From Streptacidiphilus jiangxiensis (GTDB lineage: Bacteria; Actinomycetota; Actinomycetes; Streptomycetales; Streptomycetaceae): a DNA stretch of 64,000 bases. The stretch covers positions 26,833-90,832 of the forward strand of contig NZ_FOAZ01000027.1 in NCBI RefSeq assembly GCF_900109465.1. Direction: 5' to 3'. Numbering within the stretch: position 1 is the first letter of the stretch; the number at the start of each line of letters is the position of its first letter. Below, one piece after another: positions 1 through 8,280 of the stretch. The translations under genes were made by a program, and so were the position numbers. Under the pieces are notes generated by a model. That model searched no databases, was not told the DNA's origin, and worked only from the letters and a program-made list of their open reading frames with translations.

Positions 1-52
1 CAACGCTGCGCGACCGCGCAGGGCGCGGATCGCGCTGCCTGGTAGTTGCATT

Positions 53-158
53 CAGGGGCGCGAGGAACTGCACGAGAAGCCACCTGCGTGCGGAGGGTCC
101 TGAACGTCGAGGACCACCCGCAGGTGAGTGGCTTGTCGTGCAGTTCCTCGCGCCCCTG
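53..158. repeat. Dispersed intergenic palindrome, copy 1
   Basis: A long hairpin. The left arm (53-75) begins CAGGGGCGCGAGGAACTGCA and pairs without mismatch to the right arm ending at 158; the pairing continues with one mismatch and a short gap through AAGCCAC/GTGGCTT and CTGCG/CGCAG. An inner stem, GGTCC/GGACC, sits around 96-115. It lies 8 bases beyond the stop of the minus-strand gene at 167, where a terminator is expected. The same core recurs near 7.52-7.62, 19.2 and 35.3-35.4 kb. Confidence 0.85.
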
Positions 159-166
159 TGGGGCGC

Positions 167-373
167 TTACGCCGACTGGCCGCCGTCGACGGGCGGGGGT
201 GCCTGGTCGTCGACGCCGAGCTGCTTCTTCGCCTGGTCCTGGGCCATGTCGACCTGGCTCGCGTACTTGCCGCCGGTCTTGTCGTCGATCATGTCTCCGG
301 CCTTGTCCACGGCCTGCGACGCCTGACTCTCGTGGCCCTTGAGCATGCCTTTGACCTTGTCGAGAACGCTCAT
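167..373 (-). CDS. MT0933/Rv0909-like antitoxin family protein
   Basis: A 68-residue hydrophilic protein. Its pattern LDKVKGMLKGH, then AVDKAGDMIDDKTGGKYA, then VDMAQDQAKK matches the small MT0933-like antitoxin family (PF14013), which is rich in Asp, Lys and Ala and probably helical. The ATG at 373-371 follows a good GGGAGGAG ribosome site about 8 bases upstream on the minus strand. In mycobacteria, family members are paired with a toxin. Here no toxin candidate adjoins: the next gene points the other way and is a different small protein. The C-terminal DDQAPPPVDGGQ tail is probably disordered. An antitoxin role is therefore family inference only; many actinobacteria carry orphan copies, possibly stress related. 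A long dispersed palindrome just beyond the stop may terminate transcription. Confidence 0.7.
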   Translation of the reverse strand: MSVLDKVKGMLKGHESQASQAVDKAGDMIDDKTGGKYASQVDMAQDQAKKQLGVDDQAPPPVDGGQSA

Positions 374-477
374 GGTGGAAGCACTCCTCCCGGATGACGG
401 TCTTCCCACCTTGCGCCGCCGTGCCGTGCCCCGCCACTCGGGTGGCGGGGCACACGGGCCGGACGCACGCTGGGCGC

Positions 478-684
478 ATGAGCGAAACCGAGCCTCCAGT
501 GCAGGTCGGACCGTATGCGGACGACCATCAGTACCGGCTGATCTCCTTCTGTGGAGCGCACCACGTGCCGATGTCCCGGAGCCAGTTCGAGGAGCGGATG
601 GCGGAGGACTACCCGGGCGAGGACCCGTACGACAGTGAGCTGGTCGCCTGGACCGACCACCCCGGGGAGTGGCCGGGCGAGTAG
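478..684 (+). CDS. Small acidic hypothetical protein
   Basis: A 68-residue acidic protein (many Asp/Glu, ending DHPGEWPGE) that I do not recognise. The ATG at 478 is chosen because it starts the acidic, soluble-looking sequence; the open frame upstream reads as low-complexity Arg/Pro and overlaps the promoter side of the divergent antitoxin-like gene. It contains one Cys (SFCGAHHV) and several Tyr/Trp, no membrane segment and no signal peptide. Third-position GC is high, as in its neighbours. No function is proposed. Confidence 0.55.
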   Translation: MSETEPPVQVGPYADDHQYRLISFCGAHHVPMSRSQFEERMAEDYPGEDPYDSELVAWTDHPGEWPGE

Positions 685-721
685 GCGACCGGTGGAGAGA
701 CAAAGAGATAAGGAGAGAGGG

Positions 722-2305
722 TCAGTTGAAGACGTCGTTCATGGGCACGGCGTAGGTGTCGTTGGCGGTCATCGGTGTGAGGCCCAGCGCCTGCTCGACG
801 GTGCGGGCGGTGCTGTAGTGGTCGTAGCGGGTGGAGATCCGGGTGCCCGCCTTGACCGTGCCGGGGGAGCCGAGGACGAAGGTGGCGACCTGGTTGGTCT
901 GGCCGGGGCCGAAGCCGCCGGGCAGGTTGTTGCCGTCCTCGTCCCAGGTGATCACCAGCAGCGAGCGCTGCGTGGTCCAGGCGGGGGAGTTGAAGAGCGT
1001 CGGCAGCGTGTTCCTGAGCCAGGTGTCGCCGGCGGAGACGCCGCAGGACTCCATGTCGTTGCAGTCGTCGGCGGCGAGCCAGGCGAAGTTCGGGGTGGTG
1101 GCCGTGGACGCGAGATCGGTCGACAACTGCGTGAGCGGCTGCCAGTGGGCCTGGCAGTAGGTGGCGTTGTTCTTCACGTCGGAGAAGTAGCCGAAGGGCG
1201 CGTCGTCCGGGTAGTAGGAGCCGTGCGTGGTCTGGTCGCAGTTGCCGTTGGCGCCGTCGGTGTACTGCTTCCACGTCTTGCCGGCCTGGTCCACCCGGTC
1301 GCCCAGGCTGGGGGTGCTGTAGGTGCAGGTGGCGATGCAGTTGCTGGTGCCGCTGTTGCCCGCGCTCTGGCCGAAGGTGCTGCCGCCCGCCAGGGCGAGG
1401 TAGTTCGGGTCGGAGTTGTGCACGACCGCGTGGTAGCCGGTCAGCAGAGCCGCGTTCGCCGTCAGGCCGTTGAGGTAGGGCGCGGCGGAGTTGCCGATGA
1501 TGCCCGCGCCGCCGTCGACGGTGTTGCTGGTGGCGGAGTAGTTCTCGTTCTCCATGTAGACGACGAAGACGTGGTCGAAGCCGGGCACGGTCGAGGCCGG
1601 GGCGGCCAGGACCGGGGCCGGGACGGTCGGGCTGACGGTCAGTGAGAGGCCCTGCGCGTAGCCGTCCGTGGTGCCGCCGGTGGTCCAGGTGAACTGGAGG
1701 TCCAGGCGGACCGTGCGGGTGCCGGCCGGGAGGGTGCCGGTCGCGGTGCGCTGCAGGAACTCGGTGCGGCTCTTGCGGTCGGTGGCGGTGACCGGGCCGA
1801 TCTGCGTGGTGCCGAGGGAGGTGCCCGTCGCCGACCGGAAGGTGGCGACCAGGGCGGCGGTGTCGTTCTGCTTGCCGAAGCCGCCGAGCCAGCCCGACAG
1901 GTTGTACGTCGCGGTGCCCGCGTCGATCGTGGTGGCCGCGGCGGAGACGTCGGCGGTCTGGGTCAGGGTGCCGTTGCCGCGGGTACCGCCGGTGAAGTAG
2001 CCGTTGCCGGCCTGCGCCCCGGGGGTGGAGGCGCCGGGGAAGCCGCCGTTGTTGGTGTAGCAGACCACGTTCGGGTCACCGGCGGTGATGGTCCAGCCGG
2101 GGTCGGAGGTCTCGTCGTAGCCCGAGCCGGAGCACGCGGCGTTCTGGCCGCTGCCGTCGAGGATCAGGTTGGGGCTGCTGGTCGCGGCGTGGGCCGCGGG
2201 CGCGGTGCCGGCGAGGCCGAGCAGTGCGCCGAGCAGGGCGAGCACGAGCGCGGTCGCGCCGTGGCGCCGACGCTGGCGGGACCGGGCTGACAGCGTGGTG
2301 GGCAT
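722..2305 (-). CDS. Secreted phosphoesterase (PF04185 phospholipase C/acid phosphatase family)
   Basis: A 527-residue exported protein. Residues 1-41 are a signal peptide: a basic RQRRRHG stretch, a Leu/Ala-rich core and an AHAA-type cleavage site. Residues about 45-220 form a beta-rich domain with Gly/Thr runs that resembles a carbohydrate- or galactose-binding jelly roll (inference). The rest is a PF04185 phosphoesterase. It shows the FVVYMENENYS opening, HNSDPNYLALAGG, a late ITWDEDG metal-ligand motif and TRYDHYS near the C-terminus, as in bacterial phospholipase C and AcpA-like phosphatases. It probably hydrolyses phosphate esters outside the cell; the substrate is unknown. The gene ends at 722 close to a convergent small gene and appears monocistronic. 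No PHO box was evident in the upstream 200 bases. Confidence 0.85.
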   Translation of the reverse strand: MPTTLSARSRQRRRHGATALVLALLGALLGLAGTAPAAHAATSSPNLILDGSGQNAACSGSGYDETSDPGWTITAGDPNVVCYTNNGGFPGASTPGAQAGNGYFTGGTRGNGTLTQTADVSAAATTIDAGTATYNLSGWLGGFGKQNDTAALVATFRSATGTSLGTTQIGPVTATDRKSRTEFLQRTATGTLPAGTRTVRLDLQFTWTTGGTTDGYAQGLSLTVSPTVPAPVLAAPASTVPGFDHVFVVYMENENYSATSNTVDGGAGIIGNSAAPYLNGLTANAALLTGYHAVVHNSDPNYLALAGGSTFGQSAGNSGTSNCIATCTYSTPSLGDRVDQAGKTWKQYTDGANGNCDQTTHGSYYPDDAPFGYFSDVKNNATYCQAHWQPLTQLSTDLASTATTPNFAWLAADDCNDMESCGVSAGDTWLRNTLPTLFNSPAWTTQRSLLVITWDEDGNNLPGGFGPGQTNQVATFVLGSPGTVKAGTRISTRYDHYSTARTVEQALGLTPMTANDTYAVPMNDVFN

Positions 2306-2504
2306 GGCGTCCTCTCCGTCGAGGGAAGCGGGCGCCCGCAGTGTGACGCGTTCCGGTCAGCGAGGAGAAGGGGTCGGAGGGGAACGGTGGGCGAACTACG
2401 CGCGGGCACGCCGTTCGACCGCTAGCGTGTCGATGCTCCGTCAATCCACTGCCGGCGCTGTCCATTCACAGCGGCCACGCATCACGCCAGAGAAGGGCAC
2501 ACCC

Positions 2505-3062
2505 GTGAGTCAGGACTTCCTCGACGCGAAGATCGGCTGGGGCTTCGACCACCTCGACGCCGACGGCGACGGCCGTCTCACCGAGGCCGACCATCGGAGC
2601 ATGGGCCGCTCCGTCGCCGCTTCGCTCGGGCATCCGGCCGGAGGCGCGGAGGAGGCGCGGATCGTCGACGCCTACCTCGCCATCTGGCGCGAGCTGCACG
2701 CGCCCTACCTGCCCGAGGGGGTGGACGCGATCACGCGGGAGCAGTTCGTCGGCTCGACCGGCTCCCTCGCCGACCAGCCGGACGCCGCCCGGGTGATCCT
2801 CGGCGGGTTGGCCGAGGCCTTCCTCGCCATCGCCGACGAGAACCGGGACGGGCGCGTCGACCTCGACGAGTTCTTCCACTTCCAGCGCGGCCACTTCGCC
2901 GGCTTCACCCGCGATCATGCGGCCCAGGCCTTCGCGAGGCTGGACCGGGACGGTGACGGCAGCCTGGACGCCGGTGAGTTCGTCGCCGCCATCGTGGAGT
3001 TCTGGACCAGCAGCGACCCGGCGGCGCCGGGCAACTGGTGGGCGGGCGAGCCCCGGTTCTGA
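2505..3062 (+). CDS. EF-hand calcium-binding protein (calerythrin-like)
   Basis: A 185-residue soluble protein with three readable EF-hand loops. Loop 1 is DADGDGRLTEAD at residues 18-29, with Asp instead of Glu at position 12. The others are DENRDGRVDLDE at 111-122 and DRDGDGSLDAGE at 147-158. The second of the four expected hands, around residues 60-85, lacks acidic ligands; calerythrin-type proteins likewise have three working sites of four. The GTG start at 2505 follows AGAAGGG at 7-10 bases; the longer upstream frame has atypical composition. There is no signal peptide, so it probably acts as a cytosolic calcium sensor or buffer. No operon partner: the next gene converges on it 36 bases away. 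Confidence 0.9.
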   Translation: MSQDFLDAKIGWGFDHLDADGDGRLTEADHRSMGRSVAASLGHPAGGAEEARIVDAYLAIWRELHAPYLPEGVDAITREQFVGSTGSLADQPDAARVILGGLAEAFLAIADENRDGRVDLDEFFHFQRGHFAGFTRDHAAQAFARLDRDGDGSLDAGEFVAAIVEFWTSSDPAAPGNWWAGEPRF

Positions 3063-3098
3063 CGCTCCGGTCACGTCGGGGCCCGCCCGGTCAGCGAC

Positions 3099-4322
3099 TC
3101 ACTGCTCGCGCAGGCCCCACGGGGAGCCGTACTCGACCAGCAGGTCCAGGAACGGGCGGGGCGCGAAGGCCTCCGGGCCCAGCACGCCCTGCCCCGACCA
3201 GGCACCGGAGGCGAGCAGCTCCAGGGCGACGACGGGGTTGATCGCCGTCTGCCACACCACGGCCTGGGAGCCGTACTCCTTCATCGACCACTGGTTGTCG
3301 ACCACGTGGTAGAGGTACACCTCGCGCGGGGCGCCGTCCTTGGTCCCCTTGACCCAGGTGCCGGCGCAGGTCTTGCCGTGCATGCGGTCGCCCAGCGTGG
3401 CCGGGTCCGGCAGGGCCGCGGCGACCACGTCGCGCGGGGAGACCTGCACCGGGCCGTCGGCGGAGCGGACGGTCAGCGGCTCGGTGCGGTCCAGGCCGAG
3501 CGCGTGCAGGGTCTTGAGCTTGGAGATGAAGTCCTCGCCCAGCCCGTACTTGAAGGTGACCCGCTTGGCGTCCACCCAGCGCGGGACCAGCAGCACCTCC
3601 TCGTGCTCGACGTTGACGCACTCGACCGGGCCGATGCCGTCGGGGAAGTCGAAGACCTCGGGCTCGCTGAACGGCGGGGTGGTGAACCAGCCGCGGTCGG
3701 CCTCGTAGACCACCGGCGGGTTCAGGCACTCCTCGATCGTGGTCCAGATGTTGAACGAGGGCGCGAACTCGTAGCCGTCGACGGTCAGGTTCGCCCCGTC
3801 ACGGATGCCGACCTCCTCGATCTCGTCGAAGAGCTCGTCCGCGGCGTAGCGGGCGAAGACGTCGGACAGGCCCGGCTCGACACCGATGCCGACCAGGGCG
3901 AGCCGCCCGGCCTTCTCCCAGGCCTCCGCACGGGCGAACTGCTCGTCGCCGAGCTTCACGCCGGTCAGGGCGTGCGGCTGCTCGGGGTGCGGGCGGGAGA
4001 GGGACATCGCCATGTCCAGGTAGTGCGCGTCGGCGGCGAGGGCGGCCTCGAACAGCGGCATCACGAAGCGGGGGTCGGTCGCGTTGAGCAGCACCTCGCA
4101 GCGCTCGGCGCGCAGCAGGGCGGCGACGGCCTCCTGGTCGCTCGCGTCGACGCGGGCCGCGCTGAAACGCTCCGCCTGCTCCGTGCCGAGGGCGGCGACG
4201 GCGGCCTCGGCACGGGCCAGGTCGTAGTCGGCGACGACCATGTGGGTGAGGAAGGGACGGCGGGCGGCGATCCGCGTGATCGCGGTGCCGACGCCTCCGG
4301 CGCCGACGAGCAGCACACGCAT
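3099..4322 (-). CDS. Saccharopine dehydrogenase family oxidoreductase
   Basis: A 407-residue NAD(P)-dependent reductase. The N-terminus MRVLLVGAGGVGTAITRIAA is a Rossmann GxGxxG fold. It is followed by VVADYDLARAEAA (end of beta-2), NATDP, and a C-terminal saccharopine-dehydrogenase domain with GIGVEPGLSDVFARYAADELF. The family includes saccharopine and carboxynorspermidine dehydrogenases, which act on imines between an amino acid or polyamine and a keto acid. Which substrate applies here cannot be told. It is divergent from the TetR gene at 4454 across a 131-base gap, so control by that regulator is a reasonable inference. Confidence 0.85.
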   Translation of the reverse strand: MRVLLVGAGGVGTAITRIAARRPFLTHMVVADYDLARAEAAVAALGTEQAERFSAARVDASDQEAVAALLRAERCEVLLNATDPRFVMPLFEAALAADAHYLDMAMSLSRPHPEQPHALTGVKLGDEQFARAEAWEKAGRLALVGIGVEPGLSDVFARYAADELFDEIEEVGIRDGANLTVDGYEFAPSFNIWTTIEECLNPPVVYEADRGWFTTPPFSEPEVFDFPDGIGPVECVNVEHEEVLLVPRWVDAKRVTFKYGLGEDFISKLKTLHALGLDRTEPLTVRSADGPVQVSPRDVVAAALPDPATLGDRMHGKTCAGTWVKGTKDGAPREVYLYHVVDNQWSMKEYGSQAVVWQTAINPVVALELLASGAWSGQGVLGPEAFAPRPFLDLLVEYGSPWGLREQ

Positions 4323-4415
4323 GAGGGTCTCCTGGTGGTTCGGGCGTGCAGGAAAGAACGGTTGAGCGGCCGCTGACCTGATGAAACGCCCCGGCCCACA
4401 CGAACGTCAACCGCG

Positions 4416-4446
4416 TTGGCATAAGGATCGCGGTGCCGGTTAGGGT
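4416..4446 (+). promoter_or_regulatory. Candidate leaderless promoter of the TetR gene
   Basis: TTGGCA at 4416-4421 and TAGGGT at 4441-4446 are separated by 19 bases. The -10 ends 7 bases before the ATG at 4454, so transcription would start at or next to the start codon. This supports 4454 over the upstream GTG at 4433. The spacing is slightly long. Confidence 0.4.
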
Positions 4447-4453
4447 GGGCGGC

Positions 4454-5155
4454 ATGGCGAAGACGGCGGTCCCCGAGGAGCGGCGCCGCAGGCGCAGGCC
4501 GACCAAGCAGGGCACGGTGCTGACCCACGACCTGATCGTGGACACCGCCCTGCGGATGCTGCGCGAGCACGGCGCGCAGGGCTTCACCGCGCGCAGGCTC
4601 GGCCTCGCGCTGGGGGCGGACGCGAGCACCGTCTACCGGTACTTCGCCGGTCTCGACGAGCTGACCCGCGCCATCGCCGACGAGCTGATGCACCGCGCCA
4701 TGCGCCGCTGGGCGCCGGCCGGCGCCTGGCGGGCGGACCTGCGCGACCTGGGTCTGCGCATTCACGCCTCCTACCTGGCCCACCCCCAGGCCGCGGTCCT
4801 CGCGGCGAGCCGTGTCAGCGGCCGCGTCCACGAGATCGCCGCCGACGAGGCGGTCCTCGGCGTGCTGCGCGGCGCGGGCTTCGCCGATCCGGCGGCGGTC
4901 CGGATCTACCACGTCTTCATCGACCAGAGCCTGGCCTTCGCGGCGCTGGACGCCGCGTCCCTGGCCCTCCCGGCGGACGCGCGCGAGACGGACGAGGCCG
5001 TCTGGCACGCGACCTACGCCCGCCTGCCCGCCGAGACCCACCCCAACATCGCCGCGACCGCGCAGCTGCTCGCGCAGCGCATGAACGCGAGCGCGTATCC
5101 GGCCGCCCTGGACCTCCTCCTCGCCGCCGCGGCGGCGGAACTGGTCGACGCGTAG
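4454..5155 (+). CDS. TetR/AcrR family transcriptional regulator
   Basis: A 233-residue regulator. The helix-turn-helix lies at about residues 22-68: LIVDTALRMLREHGAQGFTA, then LGLALGADASTVYRYFAGLDEL. The C-terminal half is helical and Ala-rich, in the style of TetR ligand domains with a LAHPQAAVLAASR segment. The start was set at the ATG of MAKTAV because a -10-like TAGGGT sits 7 bases upstream; a GTG seven codons earlier is the alternative. It probably represses the divergent saccharopine-dehydrogenase-like gene and itself. The ligand is unknown and I found no clear long palindrome between the two genes. Confidence 0.85.
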   Translation: MAKTAVPEERRRRRRPTKQGTVLTHDLIVDTALRMLREHGAQGFTARRLGLALGADASTVYRYFAGLDELTRAIADELMHRAMRRWAPAGAWRADLRDLGLRIHASYLAHPQAAVLAASRVSGRVHEIAADEAVLGVLRGAGFADPAAVRIYHVFIDQSLAFAALDAASLALPADARETDEAVWHATYARLPAETHPNIAATAQLLAQRMNASAYPAALDLLLAAAAAELVDA

Positions 5156-5281
5156 CGCGTCGCGGCGCATCTGCGGGCGCCCGCGCGCGGGGCGGCCATC
5201 CTGCGCACCGGGCCGTACGACGGCGTGGTCGACTCCGCACGCGCCGAGGACGGGCCGTGGCGGCGGGTCAGTGGCGGCGGG

Positions 5282-5590
5282 TCAGTGGCCTTCCAGGGCC
5301 GCCCGCAACTCCCGCTGAGCCGCGTCCAGGTGGGCCTGCGCGGTGGCGAGGCGCGTGGCGTCGGGCTGGTTGAGGTGCCAGCCGATCTCGTGGAGGGCCT
5401 CGATGACGCCCGCCATGGCGCGCAGCGCCGGGCCGTTGGCGGCCATGGTCTCCCGGTCGGTGTTGAGCAGCAGCCAGTTGGAGCCGGCGACGAGGTTGGT
5501 GAGGTGGATGCGGCGACGCAGCGGCGCCTCGTCCTCGGGAGTGTCGTGGTGTGCGATGTCGTCGCTGCGGTGTGCCGGCGTTTCTGTCAT
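5282..5590 (-). CDS. Hypothetical small helical protein
   Basis: A 102-residue protein I do not recognise. The N-terminal 25 residues are His/Asp/Glu-rich (HRSDDIAHHDTPEDE) and probably disordered. The rest is helical, with LVAGSNWLLLNTDRETMAAN, ALHEIGWHLN and ATAQAHLDAAQRELRAAL, the last a possible amphipathic or coiled-coil segment. There is no membrane span or signal. The ATG at 5590 is 88 bases from the divergent small gene at 5679, so the two could share control. Just beyond its stop there is a short duplication, GGCGGGTCAGTGGC repeated at about 5262-5289. Confidence 0.6.
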   Translation of the reverse strand: MTETPAHRSDDIAHHDTPEDEAPLRRRIHLTNLVAGSNWLLLNTDRETMAANGPALRAMAGVIEALHEIGWHLNQPDATRLATAQAHLDAAQRELRAALEGH

Positions 5591-5678
5591 GGCCGCAACC
5601 CTACGGCCTGGCACATCGGGGCCGGTGATCTCCGGCGTTCGCCCTTTCCTGGCAAGCGATCTGACGCACACTTGGTTC

Positions 5679-5909
5679 ATGGCGCAGACGACTCCGGACC
5701 CGGGGAAACCGTACGGCGGCCTGTGGACGCCGCCCGAGAAGTACCACGCGCCCGGATGCAAGGGAGTGGACCCGGGCGAGTCGCACACCTGTTCCGTCGG
5801 GGTTCGGGTGATCGGCGGCAAGCTGCACGGCTGTGAGCACGAGTGCCACGACGTGGAGGTGGCCCGGCTCAAGGCCATCTCGCTCCGTTTCGGGGAGACG
5901 ATCACCTGA
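5679..5909 (+). CDS. Small Cys/His-containing hypothetical protein
   Basis: A 76-residue protein, MAQTTPDPGKPYGG onward, with four Cys and several His: HAPGCKG, HTCSVG and LHGCEHECHD. The spacing could hold a metal ion, but it is not a standard zinc-ribbon pattern. No signal peptide or membrane segment. I could not identify a family. It ends 46 bases before the convergent sugar porter gene. Confidence 0.6.
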   Translation: MAQTTPDPGKPYGGLWTPPEKYHAPGCKGVDPGESHTCSVGVRVIGGKLHGCEHECHDVEVARLKAISLRFGETIT

Positions 5910-5954
5910 GTCGGGCCACTGTCCGGTTGTCGCGGGCCGCCGCCGTGCAACCGG

Positions 5955-7367
5955 TCAGCCCATCTCCTCCAGCGACTTGCCCTTGGTCTCGCGGATGCAG
6001 AAGTAGACGAACGGGATCGACAGCAGCGCGAAGCAGGCGTAGATCACGTAGGTGGCCGACAGGTTCCAGTCCGACATGGTCGGGAAGCTCACCGTGATGA
6101 GCCAGTTGGCGATCCACTGCGCCGAGGCGGCGACGGAGAGGGCCAGCGCGCGGATCTTGTTGGGGAACATCTCACCCAGCAGGACCCAGACCACCACGCC
6201 CCAGGAGAAGGCGAAGCAGAGCACGTAGATGTGGGCCGCCACCAGCGCCACCGTCGCCTGGGTGTCGGCCAGGTGGGCGTTGGTGCCGGTGCCGACGCGG
6301 TAGGAGAAGGCCCACGCCGCCATGCCCAGGGTCACCGCCATGCCGGCCGAGCCGACCAGCGCCAGCGGCCTGCGGCCGACGCGGTCGACCAGGACCACGG
6401 CGATCACCGTGCCGACGATGTTGACCAGCGAGGTGGAGACGGAGATCAGCAGCGAGTTGCTCGCGTTGATGCCCACCGACTGCCACAGCAACGACGAGTA
6501 GTAGAAGATCACGTTGATGCCGACGAACTGCTGGAACACCGAGGCACCGATGCCGATCCAGACGATCGTCTGGAGCCCTGCCCGGCCGCCCATCAGGTCC
6601 TTCATCCGCGGTTTGTGCTCGGTCGCCATGACGTGCTGGATCTCGCCGATCCGGGCGTCGATGTCGGTGCCGGGCGCCTCGACGTCGGTCAGGACCTTCT
6701 TGGCCCGCGCCAGGTCGCCGGAGGAGATCAGGTAGCGCGGCGACTCCGGGATGGCGAGCGAGAACAGGCCGTAGATCAGGGCCGGGATGGTCTCCGCGCC
6801 GAGCATCCACTGCCAGGCCTGGATGCCCGCGAGGTGGTCGTTGGGGTTGCCGCCGGCGGCCTGGTTCAGCGCGTAGTTGATGAGCTGGGAGATGAAGATG
6901 CCCAGCACGATCGCCGCCTGCTGGAACGAGGCGAGCCGCCCGCGGACCGCCGGCGGCGCGACCTCGGCGATGTAGGCGGGGGCGACGACGGAGGCGATGC
7001 CGATGGCGATGCCGCCGATCACGCGCCACACGCCCAACATCACGATGTTGGGCGGGAACATGGTGCCGAGGCCGCTGGCGAAGAAGAGCAGGGCGGCCAG
7101 CTGCATCACCTTGATGCGACCGAAGTGGTCGGCGAGCCAGCCGGCGCAGACGGCGCCGACCGCGGAGCCGAGGAGGGCGGCGGAGACCACGAGGGAGGTC
7201 TCGCCGTTGCCGACGCCGAAGTGGTGCTGGATGCCGGTCACCGCTCCGTTGATGACGGCACTGTCGTACCCGAACAGGAAGCCGCCCATGGCGGCCGCGG
7301 CCGCGATGAAGACGACATGCCCGAGGTGTCCTTCGGCGGCGGCGGTCGATGATCGCGTGTTGGACAG
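5955..7367 (-). CDS. Sugar porter family MFS transporter (probable CTG start)
   Basis: About 470 residues with twelve predicted membrane segments and sugar-porter signatures: MGGFLFGYDSAVI in TM1, GRIKVMQ after TM2, PESPRYLISSGD before the central loop, DRVGRRPLA after TM8 and RETKGKSLEEM at the C-terminus. This group takes up glucose, xylose, inositol and similar sugars by proton symport. The frame has no ATG, GTG or TTG just ahead of TM1. The only conventional starts are far upstream (7583, inside a dispersed palindrome) or after TM1 has begun. A CTG at 7367 follows GGGAG by 7 bases and gives the expected N-terminus SNTRSSTAAAEGHLGHVVF. The start is therefore inferred; a sequencing error is the alternative. 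Confidence 0.85.
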   Translation of the reverse strand: MSNTRSSTAAAEGHLGHVVFIAAAAAMGGFLFGYDSAVINGAVTGIQHHFGVGNGETSLVVSAALLGSAVGAVCAGWLADHFGRIKVMQLAALLFFASGLGTMFPPNIVMLGVWRVIGGIAIGIASVVAPAYIAEVAPPAVRGRLASFQQAAIVLGIFISQLINYALNQAAGGNPNDHLAGIQAWQWMLGAETIPALIYGLFSLAIPESPRYLISSGDLARAKKVLTDVEAPGTDIDARIGEIQHVMATEHKPRMKDLMGGRAGLQTIVWIGIGASVFQQFVGINVIFYYSSLLWQSVGINASNSLLISVSTSLVNIVGTVIAVVLVDRVGRRPLALVGSAGMAVTLGMAAWAFSYRVGTGTNAHLADTQATVALVAAHIYVLCFAFSWGVVVWVLLGEMFPNKIRALALSVAASAQWIANWLITVSFPTMSDWNLSATYVIYACFALLSIPFVYFCIRETKGKSLEEMG

Positions 7368-7517
7368 TGGGGGGCTCCCGGGGTGCGCGGCGCGGATGGG
7401 TCCGTCCGGGCAGCGTAGGGAGCCCCGGCGGCGGCGGACGCGCGGCGCGACGGGAGCAGGGCTTGCGGCGGTACGACTATCACCCGGTTGCCCTAGCCCA
7501 GGGGAGCGCAGCTCCCT

Positions 7518-7624
7518 CCAGGGGCGCGGGGAACTGCGCGACAAGCCACTGACCTGCGGATGGTCCTCAAGGCGCAGGGCCATCCGCCTCGGGTGGTTGT
7601 TCGCGCAGTTTCCCGCGCCCCTGG
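7518..7624. repeat. Dispersed intergenic palindrome, copy 2
   Basis: The left arm, from 7518, reads CCAGGGGCGCGGGGAACTGC. It pairs with the right arm ending at 7624 (CGCGCAGTTTCCCGCGCCCC) over about 45 bases with a few mismatches; the tip is around 7564-7580. It lies 10 bases past the stop of the minus-strand gene at 7635 and upstream of the sugar porter, so termination of the former is plausible. Confidence 0.85.
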
Positions 7625-7634
7625 AAAGTGCGGC

Positions 7635-8252
7635 TCAGGCAGAGTGCAGATGCGCGGCTGCGGCGGTGTCCTGGGGGAGGCCCCGCGCCGTCAGGCCGGT
7701 GCGGACGCGGGTGGCGAGGGCGGCGTCCTTGTGGGCGTCGTACTTGGCCTTCGCGCGGACCTCCTCCACGTGGAGGCGCAGGACGCGGATCGCGGAGAGC
7801 ATCCGGCCGAAGGGGCCCTCGCCGGGGACGATGGGCTCCGACTTCGACTCGGGCTGGAAGCGGGCGAACTGACGGGCGAGCAGGACGCCCTTCTCGGCGG
7901 GGTCGTCGACGACGGTGCCGGTGCCGGTCAGGTGCACGGAGGTGTAGAAGCTGGTCGGCACGCCGTGGTCCGGGTCCATGTCCGGCGTGGCCCGCCACGT
8001 GCCGGGGATGAAGGCGTAGTCGTCCGTCACCGCGAGGGTGAGCCGGGGGTTGGCGTCGAGCGCGGCCCAGAACGGGTTGGGGCGGGCCAGGTGCAGCAGG
8101 ACCTCGTCGCCCCCCTGATAGAGGAAGTGTGTGGGGACGAGCATCGGCGGCGCGCCGTCGACGCCGTTGGCGGCGAGGACACCGAAGTCTCGGGCGGCGA
8201 GCCACGGGCGCCAGGTGGCCTCGTCGGCGTGGTCCCACGGATGGATGAGCAT
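7635..8252 (-). CDS. PaiB-like FMN-binding pyridoxamine-5'-phosphate-oxidase-fold protein
   Basis: A 205-residue protein starting MLIHPWDHADEATWRPWLAA and continuing FGVLAANG, VPTHFLYQ, LARPNPFW, FIPGTWRA and PTSFYTSVHLTGTGTVV. This matches the PaiB/FMN-binding split-barrel family (PF04299), some members of which are called negative transcriptional regulators. It probably binds FMN as a dimer in the cytoplasm. It is divergent from the MocR-type regulator at 8302 with only 49 bases between them. MocR proteins use pyridoxal phosphate, so the pairing is suggestive of vitamin B6 or amine metabolism, but the target reaction cannot be read from sequence. Confidence 0.8.
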   Translation of the reverse strand: MLIHPWDHADEATWRPWLAARDFGVLAANGVDGAPPMLVPTHFLYQGGDEVLLHLARPNPFWAALDANPRLTLAVTDDYAFIPGTWRATPDMDPDHGVPTSFYTSVHLTGTGTVVDDPAEKGVLLARQFARFQPESKSEPIVPGEGPFGRMLSAIRVLRLHVEEVRAKAKYDAHKDAALATRVRTGLTARGLPQDTAAAAHLHSA

Positions 8253-8280
8253 GGCGGCCTCCCACTGGCGCAGCCCTTTG

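Noticed and set aside
551..1645. Plus-strand open frame over the phosphoesterase
   Set aside because: Val/Gly/Arg-rich shadow of the minus-strand gene, which has a signal peptide and metal motifs.
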